From Pantoea piersonii (GTDB lineage: Bacteria; Pseudomonadota; Gammaproteobacteria; Enterobacterales; Enterobacteriaceae): a stretch of DNA of 64,000 bases. Under the pieces are notes generated by a model that was not told where the DNA came from, did no database searches, and saw only the letters and a program-made list of their open reading frames with translations. Positions within the stretch are counted from its first letter, which is position 1, and each line of letters opens with the position of its first letter. Positions 1-8,086 of the stretch are shown piece by piece. The stretch covers positions 311,590 to 375,589 of the forward strand of contig NZ_RARB01000002.1 of NCBI RefSeq assembly GCF_003612015.1, written 5' to 3'. A program made the translations under genes and the position numbers.

Positions 1-459
1 CGCTTTGCCCGCGCGCAGATCCGCCAGCGACTGGCGATGGCTGCCGCTCAACAACGTGGAGCTGAAAAAGCGGCCCGCTTGCGCCAGCGGCGCAATAAGA
101 TAGCGCAGCGCGTTATAGCCGGAGTGGGAATCGACGCTGTTCGCCACCGCCCGACGGCCGCGAAAATCCGCTAACGCGCAATCCTCATCCTCCTGACGCG
201 CGACCAGCCAGCTACGGTAGCGTGCGCCGTCACACCCCGGCGCGCTGAGCTGAAACGCGCCGACCAGCTGCACGTCAGGCAGCATCGTCACCAGCGGATA
301 GCCACAGGTCTGGCTCAGCAGCAGGTCGTCAGCGCGCCAGTGCGCCAGCAGATCCGCAGGCCACTCAACCTCCGCCCGCAGGCGCTGCGCCAGAATGCCG
401 GTCAACGCCCGCGTGTCGGGATGATGAATGTCGTACATCGGTAACGAAAGCCGTTTCAT
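1..459 (-). CDS. PhnD-like phosphate/phosphonate-type substrate-binding domain protein (3' end cut by window)
   Basis: The reverse strand reads open from an ATG at 457-459 to the window edge (153 codons, no stop), so the C-terminus is missing. The protein begins MKRLSLPMYDIHHPDTRAL and has no signal peptide. The segment FRGRRAVANSVDSHSGYNAL followed by an S-G-S-H-R stretch matches the ligand-loop region of the PhnD-like family (PF12974), whose members bind phosphate, phosphite or phosphonate, or serve as soluble sensors. A purine-rich GGAGTGACGGC lies just upstream of the start. It stands apart from the phn operon at 50-62 kb, and the lack of a leader argues against a periplasmic transporter component. 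Family assignment is from recognisable motifs only; the ligand is unknown. Confidence 0.6.
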   Translation of the reverse strand, partial: MKRLSLPMYDIHHPDTRALTGILAQRLRAEVEWPADLLAHWRADDLLLSQTCGYPLVTMLPDVQLVGAFQLSAPGCDGARYRSWLVARQEDEDCALADFRGRRAVANSVDSHSGYNALRYLIAPLAQAGRFFSSTLLSGSHRQSLADLRAGKA

Positions 460-612
460 GCCGTCACTCCTGTTGTCTGTCAGAGGGCGTGAGAGTCTGC
501 TGGCCTGGGTGAAAAACGTTTGTCCCTTTCGGTCTGATCCGGCGCGCAAGCCGCAGCAGATAAACCCTGCGCCAGGATGACGAAAAAGAGAAGGCTTATC
601 AGGAATTAACTT

Positions 613-738
613 ATGTCGAAAAAGTTGATGATACGGTTGAAAACTATTGGCTATCAGTACAGGCGCGGCTGTCGTAACCTTTGGTCATCGAATCTTATCT
701 CTCACGCAGCGGCGAAGTTTGCCCGCGAAAGGAACTGA
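613..738 (+). CDS. possible 41-aa basic small protein or leader peptide
   Basis: An ATG at 613 with AGGA eight bases upstream opens a 41-codon frame that stops at 736-738, three bases before the ATG of the flavin monooxygenase at 742. The peptide starts MSKKLMIRLKTIGYQYRRG, has about ten Lys/Arg against one acidic residue, a single Cys, and no clear membrane span. The ribosome binding site of the downstream gene (AAAGGAAC) lies inside its last codons, so the two could be translationally coupled. I do not recognise a family. It could also be chance; conservation in relatives would decide. Confidence 0.35.
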   Translation: MSKKLMIRLKTIGYQYRRGCRNLWSSNLISHAAAKFARERN

Positions 739-741
739 ATT

Positions 742-1764
742 ATGAAAAAGATTGGCTTCTTATCCTTCGGTCACTGGACTCCCTCTTCACAATCCGCCAC
801 CCGCTCTGCGCAGGATGTGCTGTTGCAGTCTATCGACCTTGCGGTCGCCGCTGAAGAGCTGGGTGCAGATGGCGCTTACTTCCGCGTGCACCACTTTGCC
901 CGTCAGCTCAGCTCGCCGTTCCCGCTGCTGGCGGCGGTCGGCGCGCGCACCAGTAAAATTGAGATTGGCACCGGCGTTATCGATATGCGCTACGAAAACC
1001 CGCTCTATATGGCGGAGGATGCAGGCTCGGCGGACCTGATCGCTAACGGGCGCCTTCAGCTCGGCATCAGCCGCGGCTCGCCGGAGCAGGTGGTAGAAGG
1101 CTACCGCTACTTCGGCTATGCGCCGCAAGAGGGCGAAACCGATGCCGATATGGGCCGCCGTCATACTGAAGCATTTTTAGAGGTGCTGCGCGGCGAAGGT
1201 TTCGCTAAGCCCAACCCGCAGCCGATGTTCCCGAACCCGCCGGGCCTGCTGCGCCTGGAGCCTTTCTCTGAAGGACTGCGCGAGCGCATCTGGTGGGGGT
1301 CCGGCTCTAACGCGACGGCGGAGTGGGCAGCGAAAATGGGCATGAACCTGCAAAGCTCCACGCTGAAAGATGACGAGACCGGCGAGCCGTTCCACGTTCA
1401 GCAGGCGAAACAGATCCGCGCCTACCGCGAAGCCTGGAAAGCGGCGGGGCATACGCGTGAGCCGCGCGTATCGGTCAGCCGCAGCATCTTCGCGCTGGTT
1501 AACGATATGGACCGCGCCTACTTTGGCCGCAGCGGCCAGGAGCAGGACTCCGTCGGTTTCCTTGATGAGAAGACGCGCGCCATTTTCGGCCGCAGCTACG
1601 CGGCGGAGCCGGAAGCGCTGATTAAACAGCTGGCGCAGGATGAGGCCATCGCCGAAGCGGACACGCTGCTGCTGACGGTGCCGAACCAGCTTGGCGTGGC
1701 GTACAACGCGCACGTTATCGAAGCGATTCTGAAATATGTCGCCCCGGAGCTGGGCTGGCGCTAA
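742..1764 (+). CDS. luciferase-like (LLM class) flavin-dependent oxidoreductase
   Basis: This 340-residue protein belongs to the bacterial luciferase-like monooxygenase superfamily. These enzymes use reduced FMN or F420 in a TIM barrel to oxidise small organic molecules. The opening strand MKKIGFLSFGHW, the following LGADGAYFRVHH segment and the GARTSKIEIGTGVIDMRYEN strand are typical of the fold, and ISRGSPEQ and the WWGSGSNATAEWAAKMG segment fit its flavin/substrate loops. AAAGGAAC precedes the ATG by a normal distance. It is monocistronic, ending in a strong hairpin terminator. The substrate cannot be told from sequence. Confidence 0.85.
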   Translation: MKKIGFLSFGHWTPSSQSATRSAQDVLLQSIDLAVAAEELGADGAYFRVHHFARQLSSPFPLLAAVGARTSKIEIGTGVIDMRYENPLYMAEDAGSADLIANGRLQLGISRGSPEQVVEGYRYFGYAPQEGETDADMGRRHTEAFLEVLRGEGFAKPNPQPMFPNPPGLLRLEPFSEGLRERIWWGSGSNATAEWAAKMGMNLQSSTLKDDETGEPFHVQQAKQIRAYREAWKAAGHTREPRVSVSRSIFALVNDMDRAYFGRSGQEQDSVGFLDEKTRAIFGRSYAAEPEALIKQLAQDEAIAEADTLLLTVPNQLGVAYNAHVIEAILKYVAPELGWR

Positions 1765-1774
1765 GTATGAAGAG

Positions 1775-1796
1775 GGCGGCTGCGGCCGCCTTTTTT
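1775..1796 (+). terminator. rho-independent terminator of the LLM gene
   Basis: A six-base-pair GC stem (GGCGGC 1775-1780 with GCCGCC 1785-1790), a four-base loop and six T residues follow the stop codon at 1764. Confidence 0.85.
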
Positions 1797-2034
1797 ATTA
1801 TAAATTGTTATTCTTAAGCTCTTTTCCCTCTCTCTGGCGTTGTCAGGCACTCTTATCGGTTCGGCTCAAGTTAATCTTTCCGCGGCAACCAGACCTGCCT
1901 CCTGATCGGGAATCATCTGTGCAGCGCGCGCCACTCCGGTTATGATTTCGTCTCTGTCTGAATGGATGGCCGCGAGAAGCAAGGAGGAACTATCAGCCGC
2001 ATCAGGATAAGAAAAGGCAACGGGGAGCCTGACC

Positions 2035-3246
2035 GTGAAGGTTAAAGCACCACGTCATGCCTTTCATTACGCACCCTTCCGTAACCTCTTTTTCGCCCGC
2101 ACGCTTACGGTGCTGGGCAACAGCGTCGCGCCGGTAGCGCTTGCCTTTGCGGTGCTCGATATGGGCGGTTCCGCCGCCGATCTGGGCGTGGTGGTGGCCG
2201 CGCGCTCTCTGTTTAACGTCCTTTTTTTGCTGACTGGCGGCGTGCTGGCCGATCGTTATTCGCGTAATCGGGTGCTGCTGATCTCTTCAATGATTGCCGC
2301 GCTTTCCCAGAGTGGCGTCGCCTGGCTGGTGCTGGACGGCTCAGCGACCCTTGCTGGTTTAGCGATGCTGAGCGCCGTGAACGGCGCGGCAGCGGGCATT
2401 GCGCTGCCTGCCTCATCGGCGCTGGTGCCGCAAACCGTACCGACGCAGAAGCTGCGCCAGGCGAACGCCTTTATTCAGTCGGGCGTCTATGCCGGCACCA
2501 TTATCGGCGCGTCGCTGGGCGGTATCCTCACCAGTACCTTGGGCGCTGGCTGGGGACTGGCGGTCGATGCGCTGGGCTTCGCGCTCGCCGCGCCGCTCTA
2601 TTTCTCCGTTCGCACCGACGCGCAGCCGTCAGGAACGCAAACCACGCTCTGGCAGGATTTACGCGACGGCTGGCGGGAGTTTATCTCCCGAAGCTGGGTC
2701 TGGGCGGTAGTGGCGCAGTTCGCCGTGGTCAACGCCGCCTTTACCGGCATGGTAATGGTGCTCGGCCCGGTTATCGCCGACAGCGCTTTTGGTCGCACCC
2801 GCTGGGGCATGATGATTGCGGCGCAGAGCGTCGGGCTGATTATCGGCTCCGGTATCGCGCTGCGCTGGCGGCCGCGGCGCGCAATGTTCACCGGCGTGAT
2901 GCTGGTGGCGCTCTGTGTCTTTCCCATTCTGCTGCTGGCAGGCGGCGCTTCTTCCGGCTGGCTGATGGGCGCGTTTTGCCTGGCCGGCACCGGGTTTGGG
3001 CAGTTCGGTGTCATCTGGGCGCAGGCGCTGCAAACCCATATCCCGCGCGACAGGCTGGCGCGTGTCTATGCCTATGACGCGATGGGCTCCTTTATTACCA
3101 TTCCGCTGGGAGAGCTGGCCGCCGGGCCGCTGGCGATGCAGTTCGGCACTCAGGCTGTGCTGTTGAGCTGCGCGGCGGCGGTGCTGGCAGCGACGCTTGC
3201 GGCCAGCCTGGTGCCGGCGATCAGAAGACTTAAACTGACTGAATAG
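2035..3246 (+). CDS. MFS transporter (probable drug/metabolite exporter)
   Basis: A 403-residue integral membrane protein with about 12 hydrophobic segments. The loop between helices 2 and 3 contains the MFS signature GGVLADRYSRNRVLL. The N-terminus (YAPFRNLFFARTLTVLGNSV) is like EntS/MFS_3-type exporters, which carry siderophores or drugs out of the cytoplasm; the substrate here is not inferable. The start is a GTG at 2035 with GGGGAG seven bases upstream; no in-frame ATG fits the N-terminus better. The 238 bases between the preceding terminator and this gene hold no other gene. Downstream it converges on tRNA-Asn, whose hairpin at 3279-3308 may terminate both. Confidence 0.85.
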   Translation: MKVKAPRHAFHYAPFRNLFFARTLTVLGNSVAPVALAFAVLDMGGSAADLGVVVAARSLFNVLFLLTGGVLADRYSRNRVLLISSMIAALSQSGVAWLVLDGSATLAGLAMLSAVNGAAAGIALPASSALVPQTVPTQKLRQANAFIQSGVYAGTIIGASLGGILTSTLGAGWGLAVDALGFALAAPLYFSVRTDAQPSGTQTTLWQDLRDGWREFISRSWVWAVVAQFAVVNAAFTGMVMVLGPVIADSAFGRTRWGMMIAAQSVGLIIGSGIALRWRPRRAMFTGVMLVALCVFPILLLAGGASSGWLMGAFCLAGTGFGQFGVIWAQALQTHIPRDRLARVYAYDAMGSFITIPLGELAAGPLAMQFGTQAVLLSCAAAVLAATLAASLVPAIRRLKLTE

Positions 3247-3278
3247 CCGCTGTCGGCTGCTGAGGCGAGGAATGCAAA

Positions 3279-3308
3279 AAGCCCGCTCAGGTTTCCCTGA
3301 GCGGGCTT
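3279..3308 (-). terminator. terminator of tRNA-Asn (first copy), probably bidirectional
   Basis: A perfect 13-bp stem (3279-3291 with 3296-3308, loop TTTC), read on the minus strand, is followed by a T-run (3275-3279 as A's on the plus strand) directly after the tRNA. The same hairpin recurs at 8001-8034 and 17159-17192 beside the other tRNA-Asn sequences. Confidence 0.85.
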
Positions 3309-3317
3309 CTCTAAATA

Positions 3318-3393
3318 TGGCTCCTCTGACTGGACTCGAACCAGTGACATACGGATTAACAGTCCGCCGTTCTACCGACTGAACTACAGAGGA
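3318..3393 (-). tRNA. tRNA-Asn (anticodon GUU)
   Basis: The 76-nt reverse-strand gene starts TCCTCTGTAGTTCAGTCGG, has anticodon GTT in the loop CTGTTAA, the T-arm GGTTCGAGTCC and an encoded 3' CCA. The acceptor stem TCCTCTG pairs with CAGAGGA. It is identical to the copy at 17199-17274. Confidence 0.98.
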
Positions 3394-3411
3394 ATCGTTT
3401 GAACGGGGCGC

Positions 3412-3440
3412 ATATTATCGACCTGCATCGGTCATGTCAA
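3412..3440 (-). promoter_or_regulatory. sigma-70 promoter of tRNA-Asn (first copy)
   Basis: Read on the minus strand: a perfect TTGACA -35 (3435-3440), a 17-base spacer and TAATAT -10 (3412-3417), followed by a GC-rich discriminator of the stable-RNA type just before the tRNA. Confidence 0.9.
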
Positions 3441-3722
3441 AGCCCTTTTTCACAAAATTGTTCAACTGCTGAAATAAACGTCAGGGGCAGCGCCGCCACC
3501 GGCAGAAAAGGCGTGCGCCAGATGAAAATTATTTTTCTTTAAAAGCCTTAATGAAAAAAATGCTTAACACTGCGCGGCTGGCTATCTCCTCTTCATCGCC
3601 GCTTTTCTTCCGTAAGATAAAGATCTCAAAGCGGCTCACACTTCTTATCTCTGCCGTTTGCCTGCGCATTTTTCGGAACGTATATTCCGCAAAAATCTCA
3701 TTATGAAACCAGAGGGCAGTCG
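3441..3722 (+). other. non-coding stretch between tRNA-Asn and the Gfo/Idh/MocA gene
   Basis: No convincing ORF is present. It is AT-richer than its surroundings, and the only clear structure is the palindrome at 3669-3695, described separately. It must hold the promoter of the downstream dehydrogenase. Confidence 0.6.
3669..3695 (+). promoter_or_regulatory. GGAA-N6-TTCC palindrome, candidate operator (IolR-like?)
   Basis: CGGAA (3674-3678), six bases, TTCCG (3685-3689), flanked by a T-run on the left and an A-run on the right, ends 28 bases before the start codon at 3723. From memory, GGAA-N6-TTCC is the type of site described for the RpiR-family inositol repressor IolR in Sinorhizobium. 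That the same kind of regulator acts here is inference from the motif and from the downstream Gfo/Idh/MocA enzyme. Confidence 0.45.
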
Positions 3723-4844
3723 ATGAACAGAGTCAGGATCGGCATGATCGGCAGCGGCTATATCGGACGCTGTCACGCAATCGCCTATGCGCAGGCGCCG
3801 ACGGTCTTTGCGCTTAAAGGCGAAATCGTGCGGGAAATGCTGGCGGAGGTTAATCCGGCGCTGGCGGAAAAGCAGGCCGCCGCCTTTGGTTTCGCCCGCT
3901 CAACCGGTGACTGGCGTGAGCTGGTGCGCGATCCCGCCATTGACGTCGTGGATATCTGCGCCCCTAATTTTCTGCATAAAGAGATGGCGCTGGAGGCGAT
4001 TCGCCACGGCAAACATGTCTATTCGGAAAAGCCGCTGTCGCTGTCGGTGGTAGATGCAGAAGAGATGGTTAACGCCGCCCGGGCGGCGGGCGTAAAAACG
4101 CTGGTGGGCTTTAACTATATGAAGAACCCGACCAGCCAGCTGGCGAAAGAGATTATCTCACGCGGCGAAATCGGCGAGGTGGTGCATTTCTACGGCACCC
4201 ACAACGAAGATTATCTGGCCAAGCCGGAGACGCCGCTCGACTGGCACTGTCAGAAGGCGCTGGCGGGCCTCGGCGCGCTGGGCGATCTGGCGGCGCATAT
4301 CGTCAATATGGCGCACTATCTGGTGGGCGAGATTGAAGAGGTCAGCGGCGACATGATGACGGTGATTAAAACCCGTCCCGATGCAAAAGATCCCAGCCGT
4401 CTGCTGCCGGTAGAGAATGAAGATCAGGCCAGCGCGCTGCTGCGCTTTCGCAACGGCGCGCACGGTGTGATTGAAACGTCGCGTATCGCCTGCGGCAGCA
4501 AAATGGGGCTGACCTATGTGGTCACCGGCACCCGGGGCACGCTGCGCTACAGCCAGGAGCGTATGGCGGAGCTGGCGCTCTATCTGCATGACGAACCGGC
4601 GGGACGACAGGGTTTTAAAACCATTCTGACCGGTCCGGCGCATCCCGACTATGCCAGCTTCTGCGTCTCGGCAGGACACGGCATCGGTTTTAACGATCAG
4701 AAAACGGTAGAGATTCGGGATTTAATCAACGGCGTTGCGGCGGGCGATCGCCTGTGGCCCGACTTTGCTGAAGGTTTGCAGGTGCAGAAGGTGCTGGAGG
4801 CGATTGCGGTGTCGGCCGCCGAGCGGCGCTGGCAAAAAGTGTAG
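3723..4844 (+). CDS. Gfo/Idh/MocA family NAD(P)-dependent oxidoreductase
   Basis: A 373-residue dehydrogenase with an N-terminal Rossmann fold (IGMIGSGYIGRCHAIAY, the GxGxxG motif near residues 8-13), the family E-K-P motif (YSEKPLSLS, near residue 100) and the C-terminal substrate domain with D-L-x-x-H (LGDLAAHIVNMAHYLVG) carrying the catalytic-type Asp/His. Family members oxidise sugars or cyclitols such as myo- or scyllo-inositol or 1,5-anhydro sugars. AGAGGGCA precedes the ATG. A palindrome of GGAA-N6-TTCC form upstream hints at inositol control. The gene stands alone, convergent with the GT8 gene. The exact substrate is unproven. Confidence 0.88.
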   Translation: MNRVRIGMIGSGYIGRCHAIAYAQAPTVFALKGEIVREMLAEVNPALAEKQAAAFGFARSTGDWRELVRDPAIDVVDICAPNFLHKEMALEAIRHGKHVYSEKPLSLSVVDAEEMVNAARAAGVKTLVGFNYMKNPTSQLAKEIISRGEIGEVVHFYGTHNEDYLAKPETPLDWHCQKALAGLGALGDLAAHIVNMAHYLVGEIEEVSGDMMTVIKTRPDAKDPSRLLPVENEDQASALLRFRNGAHGVIETSRIACGSKMGLTYVVTGTRGTLRYSQERMAELALYLHDEPAGRQGFKTILTGPAHPDYASFCVSAGHGIGFNDQKTVEIRDLINGVAAGDRLWPDFAEGLQVQKVLEAIAVSAAERRWQKV

Positions 4845-4853
4845 CGAATCAAA

Positions 4854-4878
4854 GCGCGCGGTCTGGCAGGCCGCGCGC
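4854..4878. terminator. hairpin between convergent genes, probable bidirectional terminator
   Basis: GCGCGCGG (4854-4861) pairs with CCGCGCGC (4871-4878) in the short gap between the convergent stops at 4844 and 4890. Short T-rich sequence follows on both sides, so termination is plausible but not strong. Confidence 0.5.
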
Positions 4879-4889
4879 CAGAATTTTCC

Positions 4890-5717
4890 TCAACCCGTAG
4901 CCTTCTCCCACCAGAGCTTATCCAGCGCATAGTAGCGGTCGCGCTCGCTCTCCGGCTGCTGCAAATCGCGCTTCCACGGCTTCGCCAGAATATAGTGCAG
5001 GTTCTTCACCTCGCGCGCATTCCACATCCGGCTGTGCTGAAACGGCAGCGTTTTCAGCGCGTTGTAGATATAGGGAAGCGGCTGCCAGCGGCCAGCGAAC
5101 GCCTCGTTCAGCAGATCCTGTTCGGAGAACGGGTAGGCCTTCAGATCCTCGATCGCCGCAATACGATCCGCCAGCTGCTCATAGACAGCGTTATCCGGCT
5201 TCAGCACCAGAAAGCCGCCGTTCAGGTAGTTATCCAGCGACGCGGGCGCGGGCTGGTTGCGATCCTGCCAGGTATAGTGACAGTTTTCCGGCTGCCAGCT
5301 GGCGGGATAGGAGGCGATCTGGTTAGGGTTGCAGCGACAGGCGTGGCAGGCCGCCAGTTGATTGTCGCCAAAATCGAGCGTGAACAGCTCATCCATATTG
5401 CGCAGCACCAGCATATCAGCATCAAGAAACACCACGCGCTCATAAGCGGTCAGCTGCCAGGCGCGCAGCTTGGTCCATACTTCGCCGAACTGCGCTGACG
5501 CGTAGTGCTGTTCCAGCTCGCGGTTGGGATAGATCGGATCGACCTGCTGCACCACACAGCCTTCCGCCTGAAGCGCGGCGCGATCCGCCTGGGGGATCGC
5601 CTCGGTAGCCATCACCACCAGCGGCCAGCGCGTGTTGCTCTGCTTCAGTGAACGGTGCAGTGCCTTTACGCCCACCAGATAATCGGGCTGCGTCAGCAGC
5701 GTTACCCATGCATACAT
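4890..5717 (-). CDS. glycosyltransferase family 8 (glycogenin/galactinol-synthase-like)
   Basis: A 275-residue protein with GT8 hallmarks: an N-terminal strand YAWVTLLTQPDYLVGVKALHR, the metal-binding D-x-D motif in FLDADMLVLRNMDELF (Asp-Ala-Asp about residues 99-101) and the NGGFLVLKP acceptor-region motif. Such enzymes transfer a sugar from a nucleotide-sugar donor with retention of configuration. The ATG at 5717 is chosen because AGGGAGAG sits just upstream; a longer frame from 5744 would overlap the stop of the preceding gene. It lies 19 bases after the FAD oxidoreductase gene and is probably co-transcribed. The acceptor is unknown; galactinol-like synthesis would fit the family and the possible inositol link of the neighbouring dehydrogenase. 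Confidence 0.85.
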   Translation of the reverse strand: MYAWVTLLTQPDYLVGVKALHRSLKQSNTRWPLVVMATEAIPQADRAALQAEGCVVQQVDPIYPNRELEQHYASAQFGEVWTKLRAWQLTAYERVVFLDADMLVLRNMDELFTLDFGDNQLAACHACRCNPNQIASYPASWQPENCHYTWQDRNQPAPASLDNYLNGGFLVLKPDNAVYEQLADRIAAIEDLKAYPFSEQDLLNEAFAGRWQPLPYIYNALKTLPFQHSRMWNAREVKNLHYILAKPWKRDLQQPESERDRYYALDKLWWEKATG

Positions 5718-5736
5718 GGTTCTCTCCCTGTAAAAG

Positions 5737-7119
5737 TCAGTCAAAAAGCGCGGTCAGATAGCGGTTGCTGAAGCGGCGTTGCGGGTCCAGTTCGCGGCTC
5801 AGCGCGCGGAAATCGTCCCAGTGCGGATAAACTTCGCGCCAGACGTAGCGCCCGGCGTCGTAATATTTGCCCCAGTGCGGCCGGCCGCCTTCCTCCGCCA
5901 GCAGTTTTTCCACTTCGGTGAGAAAGTGCAGGCCGTCCTGCGACAGCGAACCGTCATCGGCGTAATAGACCACAAAACCAAAGAAGCAGGTTGGCTCGCC
6001 GTAAGCGGGACTGAGCCAGGCTTCGGACGCGCCGGTGCAGCGCAGGATAATCGGATAGTGCATATGGGGGCGGTTAGCGGCGTACCAGCGTTTGATTTTG
6101 CCGATCGCGGCGGGTGTACGCGCCAGCGGGATGCCGATCTCTACGTTGATCTGCGGCACCGCGATGCCGCGGCAGAATAGCTGGTAGATATCGCCGGTGA
6201 CGTCGGTAAAGTCGCGAAATCGAGTGACGGTGCGGAACTGTTTGCCGCCTTTGCCGTGGATCTGCGTATCGCGATGCATCTGCTCCAGCGTCTGGTCGAT
6301 GGTGCTGTTCAGGCTGTCATCGCCTTGATCGTCGTGCTTCACCACTTCGCGGCCGTTCGCTTGCCACTCTGCGGTTTCCTGCGCGTCTGCTTCGCGGGCG
6401 TTCCAGACGTGCATCAGATTGTCATCGACGAACCACCATGCCTTGCTCAGCGCATACTCTTCGTTCCAGCGCAGCAGATCCTGCTCAAGGTTGTCCGCCG
6501 TCACGGCGTTTTTATAACAGGTGTAGATGCGGAAGGGCTGGGTGCGCAGCGTCACGGCAGTGACAATGCCAAGCGCGCCAAGGGTGACCTGCGCGGCGGG
6601 GAAGTCAGGCTCGCCGCGCGTAAACTCGCGCACCGAACCGTCGGCCAGCACCATGCGAATGCGCAGCGCTTCGTCCGCCAGCGAGCTTTGGTGCAGGCCC
6701 TGGCCGTGGGTGCCGGTCGCCATCGCGCCCGCCAGCTTTTGCACCGCAATCACGCCAGGCGACGCGGCCAGCATGCGATCCATTGCGGTCAGCCGGATAT
6801 AAAGGTCGTTGAGCGTGGTGCCCGCCGCCACGGTGACGCTCTGCTCATCCTGTGCCAGCAGACCGGAAAGGGCGCTGATATCTACCAGCACGTCATCCTC
6901 TCCGACGTCCAGCATACGGCCTGGCGACAAACGACTGCCCACCACGCGCACGCGGCCCTGCGTGCCGCGCAAAAGCTGTTGCAGCTCCGCTTCGCTGCGC
7001 GGTTGATGCAGCTGCCGACGGCTGCCGATGCGGGCGTTTTGCGCCCAGTTCCACAGCGACTCATCCTGGTCGCTGAGGGTAGTGTTGCGAAGGGGATAGC
7101 GTTCGACGTCTCTGCTCAC
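5737..7119 (-). CDS. FAD-linked sugar-lactone oxidase family protein (ALO/GULO-like)
   Basis: A 460-residue flavoprotein of the vanillyl-alcohol-oxidase fold. The FAD-binding domain occupies about the first 220 residues (RVRVVGSRLSPGRML, then SGLLAQDEQSVTVAAGTTL and the FAD-contact stretch AGAMATGTHGQG). The C-terminal D-arabinono-1,4-lactone oxidase domain ends with HWGKYYDAGRYVWREVYPHW and NRYLTALFD. Relatives oxidise aldono-lactones or sugar alcohols using oxygen or another acceptor. The covalent-flavin His seen in some relatives is not evident at the usual place. It sits between a TetR regulator (72 bases upstream) and the GT8 gene, all on the minus strand. Confidence 0.85.
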   Translation of the reverse strand: MSRDVERYPLRNTTLSDQDESLWNWAQNARIGSRRQLHQPRSEAELQQLLRGTQGRVRVVGSRLSPGRMLDVGEDDVLVDISALSGLLAQDEQSVTVAAGTTLNDLYIRLTAMDRMLAASPGVIAVQKLAGAMATGTHGQGLHQSSLADEALRIRMVLADGSVREFTRGEPDFPAAQVTLGALGIVTAVTLRTQPFRIYTCYKNAVTADNLEQDLLRWNEEYALSKAWWFVDDNLMHVWNAREADAQETAEWQANGREVVKHDDQGDDSLNSTIDQTLEQMHRDTQIHGKGGKQFRTVTRFRDFTDVTGDIYQLFCRGIAVPQINVEIGIPLARTPAAIGKIKRWYAANRPHMHYPIILRCTGASEAWLSPAYGEPTCFFGFVVYYADDGSLSQDGLHFLTEVEKLLAEEGGRPHWGKYYDAGRYVWREVYPHWDDFRALSRELDPQRRFSNRYLTALFD

Positions 7120-7191
7120 GACTACATTCCTGTGTTGAGATCGGTGAATTTCGTCCGTTAAGCGTAGCCCATCGCAGCGTTGTCGCTTCCC

Positions 7192-7833
7192 TTAAGCCGG
7201 TTTACGGATGTAACGCAGCGTCGCCGTCACCGCCAGCTGTCGATTGCGGCGGATACTCTCCTCTTCGCTGTTATCCGGGCTGAAGAGCGCGTTAAAGGTG
7301 TAGCGGTTGGAGACGTGATGCACGCAGATGCTGCTAATCAGGCGGTGAACGTCGATGGTTTCGACCTCACGAATAAAGATGCCCTGCTGCTGGCCGCGCG
7401 TCAGGATATCGTCCAGCAGGTCGAGGGCGCTGCGGTTCAGCGCCTTGATGCGCGGCGACTGGCTGATATAGCGGCCGCGCAGCAGGTTTTCCGTGCAGAC
7501 CAGCCGCATAAAATCGGGATGCGAGACGTGGTAGTCGAAGCTGGCTTCCACCAGTTTGCTCATCGCCAGCTCAGGCTCCATCGCCGCCAGGTTCAGGCCG
7601 GTCTCATGCTCGCGGATCGCCTGATAGACCTGTTCAAGCACCTCGATATAGAGCTTCTCTTTGGTGCCGAAATGGTAAACCACCATGCGTTTGGTGGTCT
7701 GCGCATTTTCGGCGATCTGCTCCAGACGCGCGCCCTGCATGCCATACTCGGCAAAAGTCGTCAGGGCGCCAGCGATAATGCGTTTTTTCAGCCCTTCAGG
7801 ATCGTTTTTTCGTTTTGGTGTGGTATCTGACAT
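7192..7833 (-). CDS. TetR family transcriptional regulator
   Basis: A helix-turn-helix occupies roughly residues 15-60 of 213 (AGALTTFAEYGMQGARLEQI followed by TTKRMVVYHFGTKEKLY). The rest is an all-helical ligand domain resembling the TetR_C group found in regulators such as RutR-like proteins. I chose the ATG at 7833 (MSDTTPKRKND); a TTG at 7848 would add five residues. It precedes the FAD oxidase and GT8 genes on the same strand, so it probably controls them and itself. The ligand is unknown. Confidence 0.88.
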   Translation of the reverse strand: MSDTTPKRKNDPEGLKKRIIAGALTTFAEYGMQGARLEQIAENAQTTKRMVVYHFGTKEKLYIEVLEQVYQAIREHETGLNLAAMEPELAMSKLVEASFDYHVSHPDFMRLVCTENLLRGRYISQSPRIKALNRSALDLLDDILTRGQQQGIFIREVETIDVHRLISSICVHHVSNRYTFNALFSPDNSEEESIRRNRQLAVTATLRYIRKPA

Positions 7834-7848
7834 AGCGTTCAGTAACAA

Positions 7849-8000
7849 GGAAAATTCAGCCGCTATGGTATCACAGCGCGACAGCCGGGCATTTGCAGAT
7901 CCAGGGGAAATGGTAAGGCGAGGGTTTCAAAGAGTGAGCTGTTATTACACCGGCGAGAATGCTGGCGCGGCGGGTTATTCGCAGTATTGCCCCAAAAACC
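7849..8000 (+). other. short non-coding stretch upstream of the TetR gene
   Basis: No gene is supported here. It should contain the TetR gene promoter (minus strand) and ends at the tRNA-type terminator. I saw no clear operator. Confidence 0.4.
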
Positions 8001-8034
8001 AAAAGCCCGCTCGGGTTTCGCTGAGCGGGCTTTT
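8001..8034 (-). terminator. tRNA-Asn-type terminator, left (relic) copy
   Basis: AAAAGCCCGCTC (8001-8012) pairs with GAGCGGGCTTTT (8023-8034). It matches the hairpins after the two intact tRNA-Asn genes apart from changes near the loop, and is followed by the same AAATC spacer and the tRNA 3' end. Confidence 0.75.
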
Positions 8035-8040
8035 TAAATC

Positions 8041-8056
8041 TGGCTCCTCTGACTGG
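8041..8056 (-). repeat. tRNA-Asn 3'-end remnant, candidate left attachment site
   Basis: On the minus strand this reads CCAGTCAGAGGAGCCA, the last 16 bases of tRNA-Asn, identical to 17199-17214. From 8057 the sequence departs completely from tRNA-Asn. The same 3'-end core is the known attachment site of Yersinia high-pathogenicity-type islands in asn tRNA genes. With the preceding terminator, the repeat shared with the right end is about 60 bases long. The position (partial 3' end on the left, intact tRNA on the right) is that expected for an element inserted in the 3' end of the tRNA at 17199. Confidence 0.75.
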
Positions 8057-8086
8057 GATCGCCTTTGCCGGTAACGGCAATAACCG

